From Amphibalanus amphitrite (taxonomy: Eukaryota > Arthropoda > Thecostraca > Balanomorpha > Balanidae), in the NCBI RefSeq assembly GCF_019059575.1, contig NW_024882965.1, forward strand, positions 95,368 through 159,367: a stretch of DNA of 64,000 nucleotides, given 5' to 3'. The notes below the pieces were generated by a model, which searched no databases, was not told the DNA's origin, and saw only the letters and a list, made by a program, of their open reading frames with translations. Positions 36,699 to 49,257 of this stretch are shown piece by piece. The position numbers and the translations under genes are program-made. Positions within the stretch are counted from its first letter, which is position 1; every line of letters starts with the position of its first letter.

Positions 36699-37230
36699 GC
36701 GCAGCTAAGATGCATTGGAATTGCCTTTCACATGACGTGATATTACGTGACATTCATATGAGTTGACGAAAACCGCACGCTTTTTCATCACACGATTGCA
36801 ACGCACAGTTTCGTTCCATACTTTCAGAACACTTTTATCGTGATCTAGCAACTATTCCCGCATGTCGCACAATCCTATCCATCAGACATCTCCAGTCAGC
36901 GACGGATCAGTGCGTCTCAGACCAGATCAGATCCCTATCCAGCCAAAGGGCAGACAGCAAAACTCCAATTCGCAGAAGTGTTTTCAAACGTCGACAATAT
37001 TGAGGCTTAAAGAACTAAGGTACGGACATTTTATTGGTTCAATTTTCCAGCTAATGCAGAAACGATGTCAAGGCGCATGTCACACGCCTGAAATTGAAAT
37101 ACGATTAACTGGAACCGCGGAAACAAATCTGCAAAAAGTACGTGCTAATATCACGCACATATGAATTTCCCACGTGGTCCGCGGTACCAGCAGGGCCCAG
37201 TGTTTCGCCACAGGGCTGAGTTTGCCACCA

Positions 37231-38008
37231 GGGCCTCGTTTCATAAAAGGAATTACTTACGGCGTTCCGTCAATTATGCCAGATTTGGCGTATTTGATGC
37301 CAATTCGGTTTCATAAAGCCGGAGACCGGAGTAATTCACGCCATCGAAATTACGGAGCTTCATTTACGGCAAATGCTCGATTCCAGACCAATTGATGCCA
37401 TTTGGGTTCCATAAAACGACGTAATTAACGCCAAATATTTTATCAAGTTCTTGATATCAGTGGTGTAAACTACGCACAAAAAAGTTGCGTGAATTTGAAT
37501 TAATGTGAAGATTCGAAGCTAATTTTTAATATATTTTATAATGTTGAGCCCGGTGAGGAAGAAAGAACAGCCAAAATGAGAAAAAGAAACTGCAAATCTT
37601 CTGTACCAGTCGCTTTTTGTGGCAACTATCAGAATTTTGTTTATTCGCCGCGCCGCGCCACTTTCGTAGTAAGGCACTTCTGCTTAGCTGGCTTTCTGCT
37701 GTTTTCAATATATTGATTTAATAAAGGATGGTCATCATTATCAATTTTGTTTTTTCATAAATACTTTTTAAGATTAAAATTCAACATAATTGTTTTATAA
37801 TTTCTCGTAAAAAATAAGTGTTGACACGAAATTGTAATTTGTAGGACGCTTGATAAATTACGGTAACTACGCAAATGTGCTTAGTTACGGAGGTGTAAAC
37901 AATTCCAGTTGTGGCTTTGTGAAACCGCTTCATTTGCGCTCCGTAGTTTGAAAGGGTGTGAATTACGGAAAGGTGTAAGTTACGGCAGAGTTTTATGAAA
38001 CGAGGCCC
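37231..38008. mobile_element. AT-rich MITE with perfect 18-bp inverted ends
   Basis: GGGCCTCGTTTCATAAAA (37231-37248) and its exact complement (37991-38008) bound 778 bases that are much more AT-rich than the GC-rich flanks. Inside, related motifs recur: GGTTTCATAAAGCCGG, GGTTCCATAAAACG and many TTACGGC/TTACGGAG words. I could not find an unambiguous target duplication, so the superfamily is open. No transposase. Confidence 0.8.
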
Positions 38009-41000
38009 AGGTGGTCAGTACCACAGCGATGGCGAGGCTCGCTTATCGACCGATGCCGCCTCGTTCGGGACCACATCGGTCGGTGTCAGCCTGCGGCACA
38101 GCCGTCAACACCCACACACAGCCGGAGAACCGGCCACATACCGAAGCCAGGCCACCGGCGGGCCGCGGCGCGCGGCCAAATAGGGCCCCGCCCTCGCGCG
38201 GCACGATAGTCATCCCTTCGGCACGCGCTAACGACGCAACGCGACGCCGTCACACGCCGGCGCACAGCTTCCCTGAGGAGCGAAAGCCCACGAGCGCAAC
38301 CCTAGGTCGTTGGTGCCACTCCGGCCGCGGCCAGTACAACCCGGACAGAGCGGACATTTCGGGAGCCGACACGGCAGCAATCGACTTCACGACACGGCAT
38401 CGGCCACCGTCACGACACGTTACTGGCGACGCTGTCGCGACACGATAACACGAGCGATAGCGAGTAAACAGGCGGTCGTGCTCCCGTCGACGGAGCCGGT
38501 AGACATGGCGTCGAAGATCGGCAGACATGGCGCGTTACTAACGGACGACTGCGCAGTTCGGGAACGGTGGCAACCAGTCATCGCCGATGCCATCAGCAGA
38601 GTCGACAACGGTTCACCGGGGCAGCAGCGTACTCGCATTGCGACGACGAGCAGCGAGACGTCGCCACTTTCCGTCAAACCCGGATAGTGTCGATCCGCAG
38701 CTGGGCGCCAGCACGACATCACGCGGCCTGGACAGGCGCCTTTTTACTTCACCCCCCCCCCCCCCCACAAAAAGTCAACACCGTTGTGTATAGAGAACGC
38801 TATTTCTGAGTACAGCGGCGCATGTGAGCCGGCCTCCGTTCCAGTTGGGCAGTAGGTCGGGTAAAAGAGGGCCAATCGGCCGCCGTCAGCCGCAGGTAGC
38901 CGGGACAGCTGTCGGCAGCCTTGGCAGTTGTGATCGAGGATAGTCGCCCGTGATGGCGACGCTCGACAGGGGCTGTCGGCGGCCTAATCTGATGCAGCAC
39001 GGCAGCGGGAAGACAGGCCTGCCTGAGAGACCGTCGGGCAGCGGTGTCCGGTCTGCTGCCGACCGTGTCGCCGAGCTGCCACAGCTGCGACTATCCCGTC
39101 GATCGCGACGACATGCCACGCGGCGGCGGCGCGGCGACGGTCCCACGCAAGCTCCTCCCCGGCGGGGGCCGCTGTCATTCAGCCGGGCCGAGTTGCATCA
39201 TCGTTGCACTCATGGCCGAAAACCGGCCGAGCGAGACCGTTCTCTACAGACTATTGCGCCCTCTGTGTGCGAAATAGCCAGGCTGCCGGGTTATCTTTAG
39301 TAACAGCTCCCGTCCCCACCACTGCGCACTGCGCAGTGTCAACCGAGGCGTCTGACTTCACGACCCACACGAGTCAAAGCCGTCACAACACGAAAGCATA
39401 CTGATAATACTTTACGATCGCATTACGGCCGTGCCAGTTGGAGCAACTCTGGAAAATACGCTCCACTATCCGGGAACACGTTCATGATCGTCTTCATCCA
39501 AATCGCGACACAACTAACAAAGTGAAATTGACAGAGCGTGAGGCGACACTGATTTTTACGTTTACTAGAAGCCGCAGCAGACACCAGACGGTAAAAAATG
39601 AGTCTGAGCAGGGCCGACATGCTGAGCCTGACAGTGCAAGATGATTTGTGTAATAGGTAATTTATATTCCGATTCACAACACGCTACAAAAGGCGGTACA
39701 TGACGCTCCCATTCATCACGATGTAAGTTGTGTGCAGTTTTCGGCATCCTAAACCGGACACAAAACTGCAAATAATGCACGGTGGGCCACAGCATTTCGC
39801 CGGCGGCATGGGAAAGTGATCGCGGAGGTCTCGGTGATTTATAGCCGCGGCTACTATCACTGCCAGTGGGTGGAGTGGAAGGGCGGAACTCCCGTCCGGA
39901 CAGCGCCATTCAAACAGGGCGGGCCCAAGGGCTGCAGCGCTTGTTGACATCAGACCCTCATGGCAAACGGAGCAACGCCCCCGCCCTGTAGTAAAATCTG
40001 ACAGGCGGAAGATCAGCAGCAGTTTTGTTATCAACTGACATCAGCTGACAGCGCGGCAGCCTGACACATGACAGGGCGGGTGACAGCAGCTCGCCAGCAG
40101 CTCGGCAGCAGTTCAGGGCTCCAAGGACAGGGGCAGTGAACATAAGGTCCATGTGTAATTTCTCTAGTATATAACGAGAAGACAGCTGACTTTCATGGTC
40201 CACTGGACTGCCGGGCCAAATGATGAGCTCATCGACAGTCAACGTAGATATTATATCAACATACGCACTTATCACTAAATACAGCATCCGGACCGGTCTA
40301 TTTGGACCCTGGGCGGGACTGGGCTACTTTCTCCGCAGCAAAACAGACACTTCAGCTATCGCTCTGGCATCTCCAACACTTGCAGATTCCCAAGGGTATG
40401 TCTGCTTAGCGCCTGACATATCAGAAACGCCCAGCAGAGTCACTGCAGGTTATGCTGCAGCAACCGTAAGTTATACAAACTTCGCAGTTCATTGGGGCAG
40501 TTGCATTAGCAAAGCAGATTGCCAACAAATCACACGATAAAAGCTTCGTTGCATACTAGCATTTACGAATGACTTGTAAGCTGATTGGTGAAGGTTTATT
40601 CTAACCCATGCCAGCAATGAATCAAGTATTATTCATTACGCGTGACCATCTTTGTCAGTCACGGCACACTCCAGCCTCGTTAGTTCACCCAGCCTCTACG
40701 TGCCCATTTGGGTCTCGGGCCCGTTCACATCGGTCCAAAAAAGCCGTCCGTTTATCAGTCATCCGCTGTCGAACGAAGCCCGAGGCAGAGAAGTCCGCCG
40801 GTACAGCATAGGGCGTAGGCGGCGCGGCGGCGACGAGCGACGGCGGGAGGGCTGGGCGGAGCCGCGGCCGGAGACTGCAGCAAGGCATAGCACGGTAACA
40901 CCAGAGGAGCCGCGCCCGCAGCGCTGGTTCTCAGCCGGTTTGTGGCGGAAATTCTGACGTAAGCACCAAACTCTTGAACGTAGAGTGTGGTTGATGGCAA

Positions 41001-41050
41001 TGAGAACAGAGTAAACTACCGTTGATAAAGCAACACAAAAAGTTTGACAT
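38009..41050. other. GC-rich unannotated region
   Basis: CpG-rich at 38000-39200 and 40780-40960, with long composition-driven frames on both strands. A 15-base C run lies at 38752-38766. No recognisable protein domain. Confidence 0.35.
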
Positions 41051-44000
41051 AGGCTGCTATTTCGCACGGGCGGATCCAGCCGTTTTCAAAGGTTTTCAAA
41101 GGGAGTTTTCAAAGTGTTGTTTTCAAAGCCGGCCAAAAGGTCAGGTCTCCGAAGCTTATCAATGACAAAATTTCCCGCTTTTCATATACTTGGATTGATT
41201 GGGATAGGAAGTGAGGATTTATTGACTTACCTTGCATGCATGTAGTCATTTTTTGTGAATTGCAGTCCTGAGGAGATTTTGAAGGGGAATTTGATATGGA
41301 AAGGGGGGCCAAAAAACAGAGCCAGCGCCGCAGCGCCGTGTGTGTATTTGTGCCGCTTTTTGCCCGCGTGGTCTGTGGGCGTCGGTCGGCGTCGGCGTCC
41401 CGGTCATTCGCGATGGTCCGCTGACGCTCCCATGGCGTCTCCCGCAGACCCAGCAGACGGACCCGGTGCAGATAGCCGGGAAATTCGGGCCGCCCGTGGC
41501 CAGCTGCCGCCGCCCGCGGCACAGCCGGTGCTAATCAGCGCTATTTAGCTAACGAGCTGTGGGCAGCGGCTCAGAGGCGACCTGTCCGACCAGCCGCCGC
41601 CCCCAGCGGCCCACACGGCGCCGGCCCAGCCCACACGCCCCAGAGGCCAGAGGCCCACCACGACCCACGCCGGCCCTCACCGGCCCACGCCGACCCACGC
41701 GCGCCCAGGGCGACACACTATCGACAAATCCAGTCGTCCAAAACTCTCCCCGTTCAGGATCTGACCCAGATGGTACCGGCGGAGAAACGTCTCCCACGTC
41801 CTGCTCCGGAGACAGGACAGTTTGTAACCGTTTGTGGTCCTGTCTTAGTGGTCAGATCGGCCACTGAAAGCTGTGATATCTCCTCGAGTCTACTGGTCAC
41901 GCGGCGCCGACCACGGACCGGGCTGTCGGCCACCGCGGCGCTCCGAGCGCGATATAAACGGTCTCCAGCCATCCATCACCACGCTTCCGCTAATCAATCG
42001 CCGAAAAAATAAACGGTGTCGGTCCGGGCCGCCGGGCACGTCGCGTCTGCCCGCCATAACGTGACGTCACAGCTCGGTTAGCGCACCGTCACGATACGTC
42101 ACAGTGCAATAAAGGCGTGACACGGCACCGCACACAGCTGTGGTGACTCCCCGCTCTGATAGAAGGCGGATCCAATTTCGGGGAACGGGGATGAACGCCT
42201 ATCTTTGATATGCTATCCATATTCGCTATTGCTTAGGCAGGTAATAGCGGAAGCTGAGGTCAAATGTTTTTATTTCATTTTGCTTTGAGTGCTAATGCTT
42301 GCAAGTCGTTGAAATACAGCTGCAGAAAATATATGAACCAGCTAAAAAAAAAAATAGCTTAATCATGCAAGATAAAGTTCATAAAACACTATTAATTACA
42401 TTTACTTCATCAACGCCAGAACATTGTTCCATCATCTACTAGCATTTCCACATTGTATTTCTGCCACTGGAAGCGTCACACTGACCAACCTTTTACCAAA
42501 TCCGGAATCGTAACACGCTTATGTCAACACCACATTTTACTGCGCAGTCTCGCAACATTGTCACTCATTCGGCGAAGACAATGGTGCCAGTCACGGCCAA
42601 GATAGTTCGCCTAATTACAAAAAGCTCGACAGCACGCGGGCAAGGATGCTCGCTCGTTCTTCGTAACGGCATGACCGGGTGACATTCCTAGCGCTGTCAG
42701 TTCGCTGGTAGCGAGTCGGTGTGAACAGCGGCTTAGCCAGCGAAACCTAATTGCACCTGCACGAACGGAGGCTAAGTGCTTAACACCCTCCTTGTAGGAT
42801 CACTTCCCCTGACATCCCTTCTTGACAGATGTGCATCGTGCGTTGTCACCGGCTTCCAACACGGCCACCGGCCACGGTTCGGCCAGAACGGCGCCACCGA
42901 CCCGCGGAGAACCGTCTCCAATCGGGGCGGATTGAATCAAAATCCGCAGAAGCCACAACTAGGCACTCTGCAGACCACAAAGACGCGCCGAGTGCGTGGG
43001 ACCTTGGCCGACCAAGGCCAAACGCAGCGTGCGCACACCCGTCCATCTGTGCGCGCACCCGTTGGCCGGAGTGCACCCCGCCGCGCAGCCTCAACCGCGC
43101 TGTGCGTGGTGCAGGCCCAGTCGTTACGACTGGACGGACGCACACGAGCCGTGAAGACCCGTCATTTCACGGCCCATAACCGCGCGGTCAAAACAACGCC
43201 ACAAAATCGTCACAGCGACGAAATGTCGTCACATCTGCCGGCCCGGCGTCGCATTTTTATTATGCCGCGTCGGAGCAGACGGCTCGACGCAAGGGACCGT
43301 GTCGGACGACCCCTTTCGGCGTCACTGCCGGCTGGCCACCGTAGCCGAGCGTCTCCAAAAGAAAACACACCAGGCGGCATGACTCCGCTCGAAGCTCCAG
43401 AGACCGCCATACATTTTATCACACCAACAGAGCACTGTGTTGGTAGATGTTGGTGTGACTCAGCACCAGTGAAGGTGCTGGATCACTCTGAGTGGATCAG
43501 CAGGGCCGTGTGCGCTACAGCCTCGTCACGGTATCGATCGGATCCCGCCCCAGAGCGTGGCTCTCCACCCGGTGTGGGCCCCGCGACCTCCGCCGCCTCC
43601 CACGCTCCGCCGCGCCGCCGGCCGCACGCCGAGCGGTCACATTAATAACAAAACATCAACAGACTGTCACGGTGAAGAATCACAGGCCGTGCTCGTTCAT
43701 ACGTCATCTTAATGAGCGATTCATTGCCATTTTTGTAGCGCGGTTCTCGGCGGAACGGGCGGTGGGGAGGAGGTAGAGTCAGTGGGGAAGGGAGGCCGAC
43801 CTAAGACCGACCTAAGGACCATTAGGGTAGCTTATTGCTGGTGCCAGTCGGTGCTTGACTGTGACCCACAGACAGGCCACCCAAACTGTGCAGCGACACG
43901 TGTCGCCTGGGACAGAAGTGCCGGCAGACACGAAAACCGCCACCGTTCAGCTATTTCGGGCGGGGTCCGCAGTATGGCGCGGCAGTAAACCTCAAAGTTT

Positions 44001-44791
44001 GGCGTGACCACGGTTGATAAACTTTGAGAGTTACGAGGGAAACTTGTTCGGTTAACTATTTGCATGAGTGTTAAGACAATATGCTCATCAATGGCTCAAA
44101 CGGCAAAATGTGTTTTAACCATATTCCAACAGCTTGAACTAGGTAAAAAGGACTGTGATAATATATTTTTAATATATCACTGTGAATCCAGCAATGCATG
44201 CCCACAGCTTTCGGTGAATGACGTGAAATACATCATACATGACTTCAGAAGCTAGCTAATGAAGCCATTGTCATTTGTACAGTAATATGCCAGGCAACGC
44301 CTGCACCAAACGGCTGTCGAATCAGCGAACCATTCCTTCACAGCATGCCAACACCCATGTCTGAGCCACGCATTTCTAAGCCCACCAAATCACTGGCACT
44401 CAAAAGCGAACATCACCTGGTAATGCTCTAGGAATCATAAATTTACGTTGAGAACGCCCTTGAAGGTCGTCTTTCACAAACGCCTCGTGTGAACTGGCTG
44501 CCGAAAAGGCGTTTAGCTGTCACGTCGCAGTGACCGCGAGGGAGCGGCGCGCACGACAAGGCCGAGCTCACCGCAGAAGCCGGATGTCCAGCGACCTTCT
44601 CCGGCTGATCCGCAGCTGATAGTGGCGTCGTGACACAGCCGCGCCCATCCATGGGTTCGGGAAGAGCGTATACCCATCAGGACTCGTTAAAAATACCCAT
44701 TCGGCTGCTGGAAAACTCTCACGATGCTGCTCAGAGGCACTCCCTGCACGGCTCCCAGCTCCTCCTGCTGCCCTCTCACACACTACCGAGC
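41051..44791. other. Unannotated region with a possible minus-strand donor
   Basis: Near 41067 GGGCGGATCCAGCC resembles a hAT-type end and is followed by four TTTTCAAAG repeats, but no partner end was found. On the minus strand GCAAG|GTAAGTCAAT (GT at 41231-41230) is a strong donor. The frame before it (41522-41233) shows no known domain. A 289-residue Arg-rich frame at 42776-43645 looks compositional. A TGACGTCA lies at 42062. Confidence 0.35.
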
Positions 44792-45037
44792 CTGGCTCCC
44801 ACACCTATAGCCTGGCTCCCAGATCCTAAAGTCTGGCTCCTAACCCCTATAGCATAGCTGTCAAACCATATAGCCTGGCTCCCAGATCCCCCAAAGTCTA
44901 GCTCCTAGATCCTATAATCTGACTTCTAGATTCTATAGTCTGGCTCTAATATCCTATAGTCTGGTTCCCAGATCCTATAGACTGACTCCCAGATCCTAAA
45001 GTCTGGCTCCCAGATCCTATATTCCGACTCCCAGACC
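44792..45037 (+). repeat. 21-bp minisatellite, about 11.7 copies
   Basis: Units follow CTGGCTCCCAGATCCTATAGT, with most copies 20-23 bases long and one to five changes each. An in-frame period of 21 makes an artificial open frame on the minus strand (44926-45480). Confidence 0.9.
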
Positions 45038-45610
45038 TTCCTTACAATGCTCCCTGACCCCAGTCTTTCCCCCTTACCCCTTGCACGACTCCCTGACCCT
45101 CTCGGTGTAGCCCCCAACTCTCCCCGATATAACGGCCATTGATCACGCTGTATCCCGCCGCGCTGTGAGTCCAGCGCGACGGCCACACGCATGCATTGCG
45201 TCAGCCAGAACTGCGTCACCGCTAGCAAAAACGGACAGGCGCGACCCCCGCAGCGCCGTGCCATGACATGCTGGACGTGAGGTTGCGCCGTGGGTCGCTC
45301 TGATGGAGGTCGGTGACGCTTCTCGAGCTCTCCATTCTGCGCATCAAACAGCATGACCGGCTTCGTCTGGCTCTCACCGGCTCTTCGTGGCAGCCGGCTC
45401 TCCGCGTAGGGAGATGTAGGGCCCTTCTCTGGCTTTGCCTTTGCCGCTGGCTGACAAGGTGGATCTGTAGTGACTAGCACAACTGCTGCGCCGCCCTACA
45501 AGCCAGTCAGTCCAGTTCATATGTCAGCTCAGTTCATACAGTATCACCCCGCCAGCCGTACCAAGCCATACCAAATATCAACCCTTTCTTCCCCAGCCGG
45601 GTCAATCGTG

Positions 45611-45710
45611 TCAGCATTATCCCTCCAGCTCCGTCAGTATCACCGCTCCAGCCGTGTCAGTATCACACCTCCAGTATCACCCCTCCAGCCGTGTCAGTAT
45701 CATCCCTCCA
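45611..45710 (+). repeat. ~22-bp minisatellite, about five copies
   Basis: Units follow TCAGTATCACCCCTCCAGCC(GTG), with one truncated copy in the middle. More degenerate copies can be traced leftward to about 45540. Confidence 0.75.
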
Positions 45711-47017
45711 CCCTCGCACCGTCCACGCTGGCTGACGTCAGCCGATGTCAGCCGCCTGGGTGGTCGGTGGGATGGCGGCAGCCCAGCAGGCTCGACCAAC
45801 GTGTGTGGTAGGCGTCACCCCGACCGTGGCATATCACAGGCCGATTGTCCGAGGACGGTCTGCGAGTTCTTGTCTTAAGTGTCTGTTTCTGTTAGCGCTG
45901 ATGGCTGACGTTGACCAGCTCAAACTGTTCAGAAACCTCCAGGGACCAATGTCATCGTCCTAGAGAGACCGACAATTGTCCGACGCTCCTCGGGTAAGTT
46001 TCTCGCAGTATCGGGTGAGCCTCTGACACTGCTGCTAGCTGGTCATCTGAACACAATCAGGCCTCACTGGGTACCGAGCATTACCGATAGTTTCCCGTAG
46101 ATGACAGCTGCCTTGACGGCCAAACATGGTACCCCGCACCTCCCAAGGATCACCATCTCTAAACATTCGCCATTCGGGCCCAATCCCCGTGCGTAACAGT
46201 CGCGCGACCATCACCCCACGAGATAAGCTGCGTGGACTGATCGCGCCACCCTGCTGAGTCATTCTGCGTGGTTGTTGAACGGCTGACCAGTGTGTCATCA
46301 GCGTCCAAACTGCGTCGTAGTTGCTCGTGATTAGGTGGCGGGGAGAGAGAGCGGTCACTGTTGCGTCACTCAGACACGCACCTGTTCAGCCTCTCTATCC
46401 AGCCCACCACACAGGAAATGGTAATGTGCCGTCTATCGCAATTCGCAGCCCACAGCCGCCTGATCAGTCCATTTCAGGAGCGAGGCAGACCCTACCTGCG
46501 CCGAGCGCGAGTGATCGAAAAACAACACACCGAAGCACCTCTATTCCGACAGGGTGGGGCCGCGTGGACCGGACAACACGGTCAACCAAGGCCAGCCCTC
46601 CGCTCATCCCAGCCCACCACTCTGTCCTTCCCTAGCCAATCCTTCTCACGATGCGCGGCTTACGTCCAGACGACCCACCACGCCGGGCCCCACCCCAGCG
46701 CATTCCTACAAACCATTCAGCTGCATGTCGAGCATGATGTTGTGACCCACCCAGGCACGGAGAGGATTGCGCTAGTGGACGCGGCGCCGACCCGGCCCGG
46801 CTGAGACTCAGGGTGGGGTCACTGGGCAGGGGCGACAGGGGACACTAAGCAGCTGCGGCCGATCAGACGGCACGCGTCGCCGCCGACAGCTCGGAATGTC
46901 GTCTGATGTCACCAGTGAGCTCTCTCTGAGGTCCATCACACCCGCTCTGGCTCGCCGGTCGACAACGGGTTCTATGGAGACAGGCAGAGCGGGTGGGGCG
47001 GCTGGGGACTGTCATCT
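45711..47017. other. Unannotated sequence
   Basis: A TGACGTCA lies at 45733 and a donor-like GGGTAAGTTTC near 45990. No domain-bearing frame. Confidence 0.35.
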
Positions 47018-47084
47018 GTCGGTGCCAGACATGTGCTTGGATCCGGAAAAATGGATCTGAGATCCGATCCCATGGATCCCGATC

Positions 47085-47250
47085 CGAGATCCATTCAGAT
47101 CATAGATCCAACCCCTCAATTTTGTCGAGAGATCTACTGGGATCATAGATCTGACCCTTCAATTTTGTCGCTAGATCCACTCGGATCATAGATCTGGCTA
47201 CCCAATTTTGTCGTGAGATCCATTGGGATCATAGCTCATAGGTGCTCAAA
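47085..47250 (+). repeat. 45-bp GATC-rich array, left end of the hAT element
   Basis: Units of the form GAGATCCACTCGGATCATAG, then ATCCAACCCCTCAATTTTGTC. About 3.5 units, period 45. Confidence 0.85.
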
Positions 47251-49019
47251 ATGTTAACAACTTTCTTTCATAAGAAGTTATGAATACCAAAGTATGGTTA
47301 GAAACAAACAATCTTATACAAAGAACATATTAGTAAAGGCATCCAGTTACATTATACAGAATACAAAATAAAGGAGGCTCATGACGGTCACAACTTGAGA
47401 GAATTGAGTTGAGTGACATGAAGATTGTTCACAGTTCACATACCAACAGAAAAGTTTGCATTAACAATTAACATAGAGGTAAGTCAAAGTAATGACTAAT
47501 GAACAATACATAACTAGGTACCTACCACATCACAATTCATGTTAGAATCTACATAATGATATTGATAAGACAATCTCATTGATCTTGCATTAGACAACCA
47601 TGAGGCTTTCCAGTTTCCAGCTACCACAATTGATTGATAAACAATAAAAGATGATACTGACACATGTGGCTTGGTTAGGTAAAGGTATTTCAATCTATTG
47701 AAATAAATATTTGATAAAATAAACTGAGATATAAACAAAAGTACAAAAATATTCAACACCCTGCGGAAGCGATGGGAAGCGAAATATCAATTGTAATGGC
47801 CTTGGATATTTACCGTAAAATGATTATTCAGTATCTGAATTGAACTCGTGACGTCATTTCAAATAATAAATGAGCTAGGCGTTCTACCTTCGAGTATAAT
47901 GAAAATAAATAAAAAATCAAACTGGAAATTCAAAAGTCTGGAGCTTTTTTTAAAGAATGTTCATTTTTTTCTGCCTCACATAATTTTACGATACGATTGT
48001 TTGTGAATATCATCTTTGTAGCGTTGAATTTAATGACGTAAACGTAAGCTGAAACGGTATTACATGGCCTTGAGCGGTGTGCGCCTTGCATCTTTATTTT
48101 ATTCACTTTTCAAAAGAATAACAATATCTTACGTCATTAGTTTAAAGGGCCTTTTACGGGGAATCTTTTGGAATCATTACGGTCTTGGTCAAATGAAGAT
48201 TTTTCATTGGTCAAACGATAATGACGTAATAAAACCATATTACCAAAACGTGAGCTGTGAATTTCGTTTGTCTTTTTTTGGGAGGCTCTCTCATAACAAA
48301 AGCACAGCATGGCACCACACGTGGCAGTTGGCACCTGGTGCCAAAAGTGGCCAAAAGTAAGTAATCTGAAGAAGTTGATGCCATTTTTGAACTTGTAATT
48401 TTATTAGGAAAGTATTAGAGGTTGGTTGTTATTCTTACTAAATCGAAATTGTGTTGCACATACTAATAGCTCATATGAACATTCTGGATTCAGATTGGGA
48501 TTTCATACCTGGCAGAAGTGGATTGCTGGATTATTTTTAACAAAACTGACCTATTTGGCTTCCAGGTTTGATTTCCTAACATCTGTCCATAGGCGGCAGA
48601 ACAGGGGGGGGGGGTGGCACCAGGGTACAGTGCCCCCCATAGATTTTGGCATTTTAGCATTAGCCCTACTGGCGTTGCAGAAAGAATGGGACCAAAATGA
48701 AAATCTGCAGTGCCCTGCTGCCACTGCATCTGTCTGTACTGTTTGTTCATTGAATTAAAGTGGCTGTAGCTTGTTGATAAGATTGTCATCAGTGCTGTCA
48801 TGAAAAAGTTACAATTGGTCACAAAAAGTAGCAATATGCATGTTCTTGGTTTATTTTTAAATGTAGTACAAATGTTGTTTATTTAAATTCAAATTTAATG
48901 ATGATACCTAATGATCACAAGTGGTCTTAACCAATAACCATGTCCACAAGTGATAATTCTCAATTGTATTGCACTGTAAGGTGTACAATTATGTAGGATA
49001 AGGGTTTCATTGGCTACAT

Positions 49020-49229
49020 GTTGTCGTGAGATCCATACAGATCATAGGTCCTCCACAAATTTTTGCCCGCTGGATCCACAGAGATCATAGATCCGACCCC
49101 TAAATTTTGTCGAGAGATCCATTCAGATCATAGATCCAACCCCTGAATTTTGTCGAGAGATCCACTCGGATCATAGATCCAACCCCTCTATTTTGTCGAG
49201 AGATCCACTGAGATCATAGATCCAGCTCT
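49020..49229 (+). repeat. 45-bp GATC-rich array, right end of the hAT element
   Basis: About 4.5 units of the same repeat as at 47085-47250 and in the same orientation, although the terminal repeats themselves are inverted. The second unit is the most diverged. Confidence 0.85.
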
Positions 49230-49257
49230 CGGATCCAAGCACATGTCTGGTCGGTGC

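Larger units (their letters stand above)
47026..49249. mobile_element. hAT-type element, 2224 bp, 8-bp target duplication
   Basis: The left end CAGACATGTGCTTGGATCCG (47026-47045) has an exact inverted copy at 49230-49249. GTCGGTGC is duplicated directly on both sides (47018-47025 and 49250-49257). An 8-bp duplication with ends starting CAG is the hAT signature. The interior (47240-49010) is AT-rich and shows no hAT transposase, so it is non-autonomous or gutted. Both ends carry 45-bp tandem arrays. A 10-base G run with hAT-like CATAGGCGGCAG just upstream, at 48593-48615, may be another insertion. Confidence 0.9.

Noticed and set aside
41060-41130. hAT-type end at GGGCGGATCCAGCC with TTTTCAAAG repeats
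   Set aside because: No matching opposite end or target duplication was found within reach.
42776-43645. 289-residue Arg/Pro/Ser-rich open frame on the plus strand
   Set aside because: The composition follows from GC- and CpG-rich DNA, overlapping frames on both strands are also open, and no domain or codon preference is visible.
44926-45480. 184-residue open frame on the minus strand with RIWEPDY-like repeats
   Set aside because: Encoded largely by the 21-bp minisatellite, whose length is a multiple of three.
47085-49229. CRISPR-like array of 45-bp units
   Set aside because: Units are contiguous without spacers, the genome is eukaryotic, and the arrays sit inside a hAT-type element with 8-bp target duplications.
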